Assembly: GCF_001427635.1 (NCBI RefSeq)
Contig: NZ_LMHA01000001.1
Location: 852-64,851 of the forward strand
DNA length: 64,000 nucleotides
Direction of reading: 5' to 3'
Source of the DNA: Pseudoxanthomonas sp. Root65
GTDB lineage: Bacteria > Pseudomonadota > Gammaproteobacteria > Xanthomonadales > Xanthomonadaceae
Shown here: positions 41,638 through 49,494 of the stretch, in pieces
Layout of the letters: each line of letters begins with the position of its first letter
Numbering within the stretch: the first letter of the stretch is position 1
Notes under the pieces: model-generated
What the model saw: the letters and a program-made list of their open reading frames with translations, nothing else
Database searches by the model: none
Told to the model about the DNA's origin: nothing
Translations under genes and position numbers: made by a program

Positions 41638-43230
41638 ATGGCCGTGAAGAAGACCCCCGCAAAGCATGCGTCCGCCCCTGCCACGAAGGCTGCCCCCGGA
41701 AATCCCGGCAAGAAGCCAGGCCCCGATTCGGGACATGCCTACGGCAAGTGCAGCTACAGCTACGGCGCCTCCCCCGCCAGTTGGCCGCAGCATGGCTACG
41801 ACCCCCGCAACGAAACACCCCCGCCCAAGGGCCCGGTGTTCGATCCAGGCCGGTTCGGTCGCATGTTCCCCAACCTGCCCGGCCTGGTAGTCGACGATGC
41901 CGCGCTGACCGCACTGGGCAATGCCATGCGCGACCCTTCGGGCGCCGATCCCATCCGCGACAACCCCGGCATTCCCTCGGGCTTCACCTACCTGGGCCAG
42001 TTCATCGACCACGACATCACCTTCGATCCTACGTCGATGCCGGAAGTGCTGGTGGATCCGCAGGCGGTCTTCAATTTCCGCACGCCCAAGCTCGACCTCG
42101 ACTCGGTCTACGGCACCGGCCCCTCCACCCAGCCCTATCTGTACGAACCCGGCCGCCGCAAGCTGCGCGTGGGTGCCACCCAGACCGGCGGGGGCGACGC
42201 GACCATCCCGGCCGGCCTGCCCCACGATCTGCTGCGGCTCAATGGCACCGCCGTGATCGGCGATCCGCGCAACGACGAAAACCTGGTGGTCGCGCAGACC
42301 CATCTCGCCTTCATCAAGCTGCACAACAAATGCGTCGACAAGCTGGAAGCCGAAGGCTTTCCGCAGACCGGCCTGTTCACGGAGGCGCGCAAGCTGGTGA
42401 CCTGGCATTACCAGCGCATGGTGATCGACGACTTCCTGGCCCGGCTGTGCGATCCCGCCGTGCTGGCCGACGTCGTGCAGAACGGACGCTCGTTCTTCGA
42501 CTTTTCCGGCGAGGCGTTCATGCCGGTGGAGTTTTCGGTGGCGGCGTACCGCTTCGGACATTCGCAGGTGCGCAATGCCTACAACTACAACCGGGTGTTC
42601 CGTTTCGGCGGCGTCACTCCGGCGACGCTCGCGCTGCTGTTCCGCTTCAGCGGGGTTTCCGGCGGTGGCGCGGCCACCGACATTCCGGTGCCGAGCGACT
42701 GGATCATCGACTGGCGTCGCTTCTACGACCTGCCCGGCGGTGGCGTCACTCCCGACGCCACGCGGAAGATCGATCCGCTGCTGGCCGAGGAACTGCATGG
42801 CCTGCCCAACGGCGCCGGCTCCCTGCCCGTCCGCAACCTGATGCGCGGCGTGCGGATGGGCCTGCCCTCGGGCCAGGCGGTGGCGGCGACCATGCAGCTG
42901 ACCCCGCTGACCCCGCAGGAGCTGGGCAGCGGGCCGGACGGCCAGGTGCTCATCGCGCAGGGGCTGGGGAGCAACACTCCGCTCTGGTATTACCTGCTGA
43001 AGGAAGCCCAGGTACAGCAGAACGGCGACCGCCTGGGTCAGGTGGGCAGCCGGATCGTGGCGGAGACGTTCATCGGCCTGCTGGACAGCGATGCGCTGTC
43101 GTTCCGCCGGCAGAACCCGCTGTTCGAGCCCAGCCTCTTCAAGCCCGGCACAACGCCCACGGCCGCAGGCAAGTACACCATGGCCGACCTGCTGACCTTC
43201 GTGGACGAGATCAACCCGATCAGGGACTGA
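41638..43230 (+). CDS. Animal-type heme peroxidase (peroxidase-cyclooxygenase superfamily)
   Basis: The protein has 530 aa. The distal haem motif GQFIDHDITFDPTSM (~residue 120; His ~126 with the covalent-link Asp) is the superfamily signature. VAQTHLAFIKLHNKCVDKL follows, then WHYQRMVIDDFL, and the proximal histidine is probably in AAYRFGHSQVRNAYNYN (~306). There is no cleavable signal; the first 45 residues are Lys/Ala/Pro-rich and likely disordered. Family members oxidise halides, phenols or fatty acids. AGGAG lies just upstream of the ATG. It is monocistronic with a strong terminator. The substrate is unknown. Confidence 0.93.
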   Translation: MAVKKTPAKHASAPATKAAPGNPGKKPGPDSGHAYGKCSYSYGASPASWPQHGYDPRNETPPPKGPVFDPGRFGRMFPNLPGLVVDDAALTALGNAMRDPSGADPIRDNPGIPSGFTYLGQFIDHDITFDPTSMPEVLVDPQAVFNFRTPKLDLDSVYGTGPSTQPYLYEPGRRKLRVGATQTGGGDATIPAGLPHDLLRLNGTAVIGDPRNDENLVVAQTHLAFIKLHNKCVDKLEAEGFPQTGLFTEARKLVTWHYQRMVIDDFLARLCDPAVLADVVQNGRSFFDFSGEAFMPVEFSVAAYRFGHSQVRNAYNYNRVFRFGGVTPATLALLFRFSGVSGGGAATDIPVPSDWIIDWRRFYDLPGGGVTPDATRKIDPLLAEELHGLPNGAGSLPVRNLMRGVRMGLPSGQAVAATMQLTPLTPQELGSGPDGQVLIAQGLGSNTPLWYYLLKEAQVQQNGDRLGQVGSRIVAETFIGLLDSDALSFRRQNPLFEPSLFKPGTTPTAAGKYTMADLLTFVDEINPIRD

Positions 43231-43260
43231 GCCGGCGGGCCGTGGCGTGAGCTGAAAGCA

Positions 43261-43290
43261 GAAGGGCCGCCCCTGCGGGCGGCCCTTCTG
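43261..43290 (+). terminator. Terminator after heme peroxidase
   Basis: A perfect 13-bp stem (43261-43273 with 43278-43290) and a CTGC tetraloop lie 30 nt past the stop. The stem ends in TTCT. The symmetric stem could also stop transcription of the tRNA-Thr gene from the other strand. Confidence 0.85.
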
Positions 43291-43298
43291 GTACGTCT

Positions 43299-43374
43299 GG
43301 TGCCGGAAATAGGAATCGAACCTACGACCTACGCATTACGAATGCGCCGCTCTACCAACTGAGCTATTCCGGCG
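43299..43374 (-). tRNA. tRNA-Thr (anticodon CGU)
   Basis: A cloverleaf with encoded CCA. The acceptor GCCGGAA pairs with TTCCGGC, discriminator A. The anticodon loop TTCGTAA gives CGT. The 5' end may be off by one base. The 3' end faces the peroxidase terminator. The accessory region starts on its 5' side. Confidence 0.95.
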
Positions 43375-43389
43375 GAGCCGCGAATTTTA

Positions 43390-43433
43390 GGGGCTGGGGC
43401 GGGGGCGGGTCAATGTGGGGGTGTTGGGGGCGG
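43390..43433 (+). other. G-rich tract with G-quadruplex pattern
   Basis: Seven runs of three to five G, separated by 1-7 nt, lie on the plus strand just beyond the 5' end of tRNA-Thr. Four of them closely spaced (GGGG-ct-GGGG-c-GGGGG-c-GGG) meet the usual quadruplex pattern. Function unknown. Confidence 0.6.
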
Positions 43434-43500
43434 GTGGTAAGCCGTTGGGAAGCCGGGGGACGCTAGGCAAAGGGGGACCTCCAGCTCGCCAGCTTCACGC

Positions 43501-43533
43501 ATGCTGGGGTTCGCAAGCTCACACCAACCTAAG
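43501..43533. repeat. REP relic of the RAYT-associated family
   Basis: CTGGGGTTCGCAAGCTCAC plus the following ACCAACCTAAG matches the REP at 53555-53586 with about three mismatches over 27 nt. It lies downstream of the candidate immunity gene and looks like a decayed copy. Confidence 0.6.
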
Positions 43534-43547
43534 ACCCCAATTAGCGG

Positions 43548-43871
43548 TCAAAGATCTGATTCCAGCCTCGTCAAACTAACGCCCAATATCTCGCAAGTTG
43601 CGAAAACTGAAAGGCCGTCAAGTAACTCAAGTGTTCGAGTAGACGACAGATCATCCACCAACTTCTGCGTACCCACCGCTCTAATAGTCAACTTGACCCC
43701 ATTCCGACCTTCTTTCACGAAAGATTGGCCAGCAATAATTCCGCACACATAAAGATTGCTCTGCAGCCTAACTACCGGCTTGGCGCGAGCCATAGGAATC
43801 TCATACTCGAAATCCTGCAGGCCGTCCGCAGCGAAACATTCAATTTCCGCAACTGTATTCCAGCCGCTCAT
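43548..43871 (-). CDS. Small protein directly after Rhs gene, candidate immunity protein
   Basis: A 107-aa cytoplasmic-looking protein with no signal peptide, mixed alpha/beta composition and an acidic tendency. The ATG (43871) begins one base after the Rhs stop codon and has GGAG 7 nt upstream, so its translation is probably coupled to the toxin gene. An earlier ATG (43892) would overlap the Rhs gene. No known domain was recognised. Base composition is clearly lower in GC than the flanking housekeeping genes. Position, size and composition are typical of immunity genes that follow polymorphic toxins; neutralisation of the Rhs tip is inference. Confidence 0.65.
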   Translation of the reverse strand: MSGWNTVAEIECFAADGLQDFEYEIPMARAKPVVRLQSNLYVCGIIAGQSFVKEGRNGVKLTIRAVGTQKLVDDLSSTRTLELLDGLSVFATCEILGVSLTRLESDL

Positions 43872-43872
43872 G

Positions 43873-46800
43873 CTAAGGCTCCAAAGTTTCAACGGTTCTT
43901 ATGCCCCCCGACCTCGCGGCATCGGCATTCACTGCTCCAAGCGAAACTGCATCAAAAGATTTTGCTCCCATACTGTCCAGCATCATTGGCGGACTTAATC
44001 GAGAAGTTTCATTAGAAATCCAACTCGTAACGATGTATCTGGTCACATCAGTTCCGGGAAGTCCTGCAGCGGCCTCTATTCGTCCGAAACGCTGTGCATC
44101 CCCCAAACTTAGCCAGAACTGCTTCACCGTGAAACCATTCGGAGCAAGTGAATAGCCTCCCGACGCAGCTATGCTTGCACGCTCTTCGGGTCCAACGACT
44201 CTAAAAATATTCTGCCCATCTTGCCGTCTTGAATCGCCAGGCATCACCAGAGGCGTCGCGATAATACTGCGAAGTAGGAAACCTCTGATCGCTGCCAACC
44301 AGTTTACCGAGGTCCCGCCGCCGGTTGTTGTGCCGCCCACCGGCAATGGAAGAGCCGGATTGGAAGCAGCGGCGTCACGAGCTTGCTTGTTTTCACCAGT
44401 TCCAATTCCACTCGCGGTAGTGGTAATACGAGCCTGCGCGACAGAGTTTCCTGGAATGTTGGACCCGGTAACCCTTTCTTTATCCTTCCTGCCATCCGGA
44501 TCAACAAACCGATACGGATTGTTCGCCGCGTACTTGTAGCGATTGAACATGCCAACTGGACTACTCAACGCCGTCACCGGATCCACCGACAAGAACCGCC
44601 CCACCGTCGGATCGTAGTATCGCTGCTGCATGTACGTCAGCCCGGTAGCTGCATCCTGCACATGCCCCGTGTAGCCAATACCCTGGTAATTGGGCTTGCC
44701 GATGATGGCGCCATAGGGTTCGTAGTCGTTACGCTCGATGACAACACCAGCCTGGTTAGTGACCGCAATGGGACTACCCAAAGCGTCGGTATGCTGGAAT
44801 TTGACCGAGAGGACGTTAGAGTGAGCCCACTCTCGGATAGCAATGAGGCTACCCGCAAGATAGATGTTCTCCTGGTTCTTAGCGTTCTTGTAGTCCTCCT
44901 GGTACATAACCTGCCCACCATTGGAGTACATGGACAAGATGCTGTGCGTGGATGCCACATCCCAGGCAAGTACGCGACGACCATGACCGTCGTAGCGATA
45001 GTTCTCCTTTCCTATGACTGACCGCAATCGATTTCCATAGTCGAACTGATACGCTTGGCCGCTCTTGTTCGCGAGGTTACCCTGTGGGTCATACTCGAAA
45101 CCGACGACGGTTGCGCCACCGCTATTCTTGATGTTCCCGAGCCGGTTGTGGACGTCATACACATACTCTGCATAGTCTTTGACGCCAGGTAGCTTCCACG
45201 ACTTCATGTTGTCCAAAGCATCGTAGGTGAAGCGATGCCAGCAGTCGCCACCAAACATGCAAGAACCGGCTGCGGTAAGGCGATCCAACCCATCGTAGGT
45301 CATCCAACGACTGTAGACGCCATTGTTCCTGCCCGGTGTTTCGTCACCGATTACCGTGACGTTGCCATTCTGGTCGTAGTCGTATCGAAGGTCTGCAATG
45401 CCAGAACTCAGCACTCTCTGTGGCAACTGACGCGCATTCTGCGCCATCGAATGCACGATCCCGTTTCCATAGGTGAATTGCTTGATAGCACCGTTCGGGT
45501 AGTAGTTAACCCCTGTCGCATATGCGTAGGTAGACTGATCACGAACCTCTGTCGGCTGACCCAACGCATTCGGCGCGTAGCTGATTGCAAGACCGGCCGG
45601 ATAAGTCTGCGTGGACAGACTGCCGTTGGCATCGTAAGCGTAGCCAAGACCCCACGTGTACCAACCCAGCTGAGTCGAGCTCTCACCGGTAAGCATCCTG
45701 CGCTTGTTGTAAGCGTATGTGTTCTCCACAATGCCAGCGTTTAACCCATCATTGTGCGTTGTGATCTTGTAAGGCAGGCCATCCGGCCAGTACTCCCATG
45801 ACTGATTTCCGCTACCACCCGGAAATGCAAGCGCCGTAAGTCGATTCATGTTGTTGTACGTCCGAACGACGGCGCGCCCGCTTGCCCATGCCTCTGACTG
45901 ATTGCAGGCCCCGGTATCTCCATAACCGTACAGACCCGCGGCACTGTGCGTCATGTTGCCAGCCCAGTCATAACCGAACACAGTTGCACCCGTCTCAGGT
46001 TCGATAACCTTGCAAAGTTGCTGATCGGCCTGATAGACGTAATGCCTATCAACAAAGAGGCTCCCACTGGCATTCCGCTTACGAATGCGCTGCGGCTTGC
46101 CGAAGATGTCCCGATAGATTTCTGTCGCTGAAGTTTCCGCCCCAGCCAGCTGTGTGATCCCATTGGGATAGTCCGTCGTAGGAACGTCGAAGACCTGATA
46201 CTGCGTCACCGTCGAGAAGCCACGCGGGTTCGTCACTTGCTGCTGGAAGCCAGTCAGATACTGGATCGTGGTCGTCAGCAGACTTGGTGACAACTCGCTG
46301 TCTTGGCTGGTTGAAGTAGGACGTCCCAGTGCGTCGTATGCGGTCCAGTTGCCTGTCGTCAGGGCATCCGTAATGCCGGGATAAGAAGCAAAGGTCGTCC
46401 GGCCCGCGTGATCGTAGGTGAAGCGCTGGAACCGCTTAGTCGCCGTTTCGTTGGCGGCGTCGTACTCACGCGTCACCAGCGGGCGCCACATCGCGTCGTA
46501 GTAGGTGATCTTGCGGGCATTGCCCGTAGTGACCGTTTGGCGCCAATGGCCCGTGGGGATGCCGTACTCAGTCCCCGCGACTTGCTCAAAGACTTGGGTC
46601 GTGGTGTTCCAGACGGTGGTGTCGCCGGTCGGATACACCACACTCGCCAGGCGACCCATGGCGTCGTAGCCGTAGCCAGTCACATACCCGTTCTGGTCGG
46701 TTACCGACGTGATCCAACCAACATCATTGACCGTCGCAGACTGCGCGGTGCTATCGGGGTAAGAAATGGACCTTGGTATGCCTCGGTACCAGCTGGACAA

Positions 46801-48903
46801 CGTTATGACGTTGTTGTTGCCATCCTTCACCGTCGCAACGGTGCCATCCGTGTAGTAGCCAAGCGTCTGCTTCAGCATCCCGAAGGAAGACTGGCTTATT
46901 GGTCGCGCAAGGGCATCGTAAGTGGTCTGGGATACCGTGGTACCCGTCGGGCCGCACCCCGTCGGCAGCGGCGAAGACGGCGCAGTACACCTGACGCGCG
47001 CCCCCTGCCCCAGCACCCAGTAGTAGGTGTTGTCGTGATATTCGCTCGTTTCGGTGCGCGTGTAACCCAGCGAACTGAACTTCGTGGTTGCCGTCGGACG
47101 CGCCAGTGCATCGAAACAATAGGTCCCTGCTCCTTGGCATCCGGCGACGACATTGCGCGAGAACGTAGTGCCATCCTGCGTGATCACCGTACTACGCACA
47201 GGTATGACTTTGTCAGCCAGTGGATCGAAGCTGGCCGAGCTCAGCTGCGACGCCATTGAAGCAGGCACCAGGTCTGCCGCGACAGGCGTGTGGTACACGT
47301 TCTCCGTTGCCCGCATTACGGCGCCCCCGGACAGCGTCTCGGCCTTGAACAGGCGACCTTCATTGATGCCGTACTGCACGCCGAACGAGTGTCGGCTCAA
47401 GCTGCCATCCGGGTTACTCACCGTAACGAACTTTTGTCCGGCGGGCGCGCACGTCGGACACGGCGGGAAATCCATGCAGAAGCCGTTGGTCCGGCAGAAA
47501 CCCAAAGTCCAGACCTGATCGTAGTTGTAAGACCAGGTCATGCTGGGCAGCCCCGGACCCGTGATCTGCTTCGACTGAAGGCTGTAGATATCGAAGAAAT
47601 TCGGGATCTTGAGCTGGTAGTACCCCGTTGTGGGCCCTGTCGCCCATGCCGAACACTGCTTGGGAACCCGCGTCCGATAATGACGTTGGTAGCCGAAGGA
47701 AAACGTCCCTGTTGCCCCCGAGGGATGTTTGACGACCAAGCCGAAGGTTCCATGAGGCTCGCCCGGCTCAGGGCAATCCATCTGGTCCGCGGGCTCACTG
47801 AAGTCCGGAACCGGCGACAACGTCGGGTTGTACTTCTGGTAGAGCCAGCCACTGATGGCGAACGTCCAGGTCGAACCATCAGGCCGGGTAACGCCACTCA
47901 GGTAGGAACTACTGGTGCCGCCGCTCCGGTAGTTCGCGGACTGATACTGATAGCTGTAGGTACCGGCCGATGACGTGACTGACGAGACAAGCGCTCCATT
48001 GTAGGAAAGGTTGATCCAGCGCCCATCGTTGGATTCAATGCGTGTCAGCTTGTCGCCGGTGTACTGATAAGTGACCCAATTGCCGAAGCGATCTTCTACC
48101 CTCGTAGCCAGCAGGTAGTAGGTCTTCCTCGACGCGCTTGTCTGTTGTCCGGTCCCTGGAAGCGGCTTGGTCATGCTGGAGGCATCGCGTTGCACCATCC
48201 AGTTCATGAAGTACTTCAACCCATTGGGGGCGAGCACAAGGAAGCCTTCACCCGCGTAACCATTGGCTGTCGAGGCTAGACAACCGATTCGATAGTTGCC
48301 TTGTGTGATCCACGGCCAAGTGCCAGGCGCAGTTGGCGCCGGAAGCTTTGCGCTGGGAGCGACCATCATGATCTTGCTGCCTTCTCCGGGCAGGGAAAGC
48401 CGATTGCCCGACCACAGTTCGTCGGTATTGAAGTATCCCGAGCCAGGCGGAGCGGTCGTCTTGCTGCAACGCAAATTGGTCCCGTCGCCTGCAACCCAGC
48501 CCGCAGGTCCGAATTCGCCATGTATATGAGGCACGGCGACGTCCCAGTTCGCCATTGCGCCTATGTTCTCTGGCAGTAGACCTTGCGGCGAAATCGAGAA
48601 GGTGCGGCGAAGTTCAACAGGCAACGCGCTGTTGCCGGGCAGCGACATGTCCACTTGCGTAAATGTGGTACTGCCGTTGTAGAGACTTACTTCGTCCCCG
48701 AACAGATCATCGCCCAACGGTGCCACACGCTCCGCAGTCTTGAGCTTGCGGTCGTAGTTCTGGTACGGCTCGATCGCTAACGCTGGCAAGGAAGCCAGCA
48801 GCAGCATGAAGGAAGCCGTTCGGACCAAGCCGAGCGATGGTTTCCAACCGCTGTCCTTGACCGTGGTGAACACTGCACAAAGCGCTGTCGCAAACGATTG
48901 CAT
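43873..48903 (-). CDS. Rhs/YD-repeat secreted protein with variable C-terminal toxin-like tip
   Basis: The protein has 1676 aa. A long N-terminal signal region ends near residue 44 (SLPALA). Many YD repeats follow (TYDALARPISQ, GYGYDAMGRLASV, RYDYDQNGNVTVIGD), leading to the Rhs core motif (YMQQRYYDPTVGRFLSVDP and NPYRFVDPDGR, ~1464). About 212 residues then form the variable tip. From ~1560 it reads NIFRVVGPEERASIAASGG, with FWLSLGDAQRFGR and TRYIVTSWIS, somewhat like ADP-ribosyltransferase-fold toxins, but I cannot assign it. The Rhs shell would encapsulate the tip. GGAGCGAAGG precedes the ATG. GC falls toward the 3' end, a sign of acquisition. No PAAR or VgrG domain is present; Sec export is suggested instead of direct type VI loading. 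Confidence 0.9.
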   Translation of the reverse strand: MQSFATALCAVFTTVKDSGWKPSLGLVRTASFMLLLASLPALAIEPYQNYDRKLKTAERVAPLGDDLFGDEVSLYNGSTTFTQVDMSLPGNSALPVELRRTFSISPQGLLPENIGAMANWDVAVPHIHGEFGPAGWVAGDGTNLRCSKTTAPPGSGYFNTDELWSGNRLSLPGEGSKIMMVAPSAKLPAPTAPGTWPWITQGNYRIGCLASTANGYAGEGFLVLAPNGLKYFMNWMVQRDASSMTKPLPGTGQQTSASRKTYYLLATRVEDRFGNWVTYQYTGDKLTRIESNDGRWINLSYNGALVSSVTSSAGTYSYQYQSANYRSGGTSSSYLSGVTRPDGSTWTFAISGWLYQKYNPTLSPVPDFSEPADQMDCPEPGEPHGTFGLVVKHPSGATGTFSFGYQRHYRTRVPKQCSAWATGPTTGYYQLKIPNFFDIYSLQSKQITGPGLPSMTWSYNYDQVWTLGFCRTNGFCMDFPPCPTCAPAGQKFVTVSNPDGSLSRHSFGVQYGINEGRLFKAETLSGGAVMRATENVYHTPVAADLVPASMASQLSSASFDPLADKVIPVRSTVITQDGTTFSRNVVAGCQGAGTYCFDALARPTATTKFSSLGYTRTETSEYHDNTYYWVLGQGARVRCTAPSSPLPTGCGPTGTTVSQTTYDALARPISQSSFGMLKQTLGYYTDGTVATVKDGNNNVITLSSWYRGIPRSISYPDSTAQSATVNDVGWITSVTDQNGYVTGYGYDAMGRLASVVYPTGDTTVWNTTTQVFEQVAGTEYGIPTGHWRQTVTTGNARKITYYDAMWRPLVTREYDAANETATKRFQRFTYDHAGRTTFASYPGITDALTTGNWTAYDALGRPTSTSQDSELSPSLLTTTIQYLTGFQQQVTNPRGFSTVTQYQVFDVPTTDYPNGITQLAGAETSATEIYRDIFGKPQRIRKRNASGSLFVDRHYVYQADQQLCKVIEPETGATVFGYDWAGNMTHSAAGLYGYGDTGACNQSEAWASGRAVVRTYNNMNRLTALAFPGGSGNQSWEYWPDGLPYKITTHNDGLNAGIVENTYAYNKRRMLTGESSTQLGWYTWGLGYAYDANGSLSTQTYPAGLAISYAPNALGQPTEVRDQSTYAYATGVNYYPNGAIKQFTYGNGIVHSMAQNARQLPQRVLSSGIADLRYDYDQNGNVTVIGDETPGRNNGVYSRWMTYDGLDRLTAAGSCMFGGDCWHRFTYDALDNMKSWKLPGVKDYAEYVYDVHNRLGNIKNSGGATVVGFEYDPQGNLANKSGQAYQFDYGNRLRSVIGKENYRYDGHGRRVLAWDVASTHSILSMYSNGGQVMYQEDYKNAKNQENIYLAGSLIAIREWAHSNVLSVKFQHTDALGSPIAVTNQAGVVIERNDYEPYGAIIGKPNYQGIGYTGHVQDAATGLTYMQQRYYDPTVGRFLSVDPVTALSSPVGMFNRYKYAANNPYRFVDPDGRKDKERVTGSNIPGNSVAQARITTTASGIGTGENKQARDAAASNPALPLPVGGTTTGGGTSVNWLAAIRGFLLRSIIATPLVMPGDSRRQDGQNIFRVVGPEERASIAASGGYSLAPNGFTVKQFWLSLGDAQRFGRIEAAAGLPGTDVTRYIVTSWISNETSRLSPPMMLDSMGAKSFDAVSLGAVNADAARSGGIRTVETLEP

Positions 48904-49494
48904 CCTTCGCTCCCTTCCGGCCCATTGCAGGCCAGAGTCCATGCGTCCGCCACCCCGGCGGGACACCCCTTGCGGTGGAAGCTACATCGGGGGCAAGAGG
49001 CTTGGGAAGTCGGGGCAACAGGTAAGCGTATGTACTTGGCTGATCGGGTCTGGTCAGCTGCCGCACCTATATGGAGTGCATCCGGGCGAGCCCCCACTTC
49101 GGCGCGCTAGGAGCAAGGCGTCGAGCGCCGTTCTAGGACTTCCACTCCTTGCGACCAGTGTCGTGTCGCTGCCGACATCCACGCACTTCATGCTCGGCAT
49201 TGACAGCGTGCCCATGCTGTTCGGCATGCGGTGACGCTACGCGACGGACGGACGCGACATGGATGTCGGGACGTACACGACGTTGCATGGTGACGCGCGG
49301 ACCCGAATCCCATTCTCCCTACTCGGCGTCTTTGGTCCGCTGGTGCTGCGGGAGCCGAAGTCGAGGTCGCCGGACGGGATACGCTCTGACGACCACGGCC
49401 GTGCCCACGTCTGCCCTTGCCGTGAACAATCGGGCTCATTCCGCAGGCGGCGGTGCGCAGCAGAAGACGGAGACATCGCTTCCGCCTCCCTGCC
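48904..49494. other. Gene-free stretch between DUF11 surface protein and Rhs gene
   Basis: It holds the presumed Rhs promoter (nearest 48904) and the region beyond the stop of the surface-protein gene. Open frames here have no family match. No clear terminator hairpin was recognised. Confidence 0.45.

Noticed and set aside
43299..48903. Integrative island using tRNA-Thr as attachment site
   Set aside because: The lower-GC Rhs region lies on the 5' side of the tRNA, no integrase is present, and I see no direct repeat of the tRNA 3' end.
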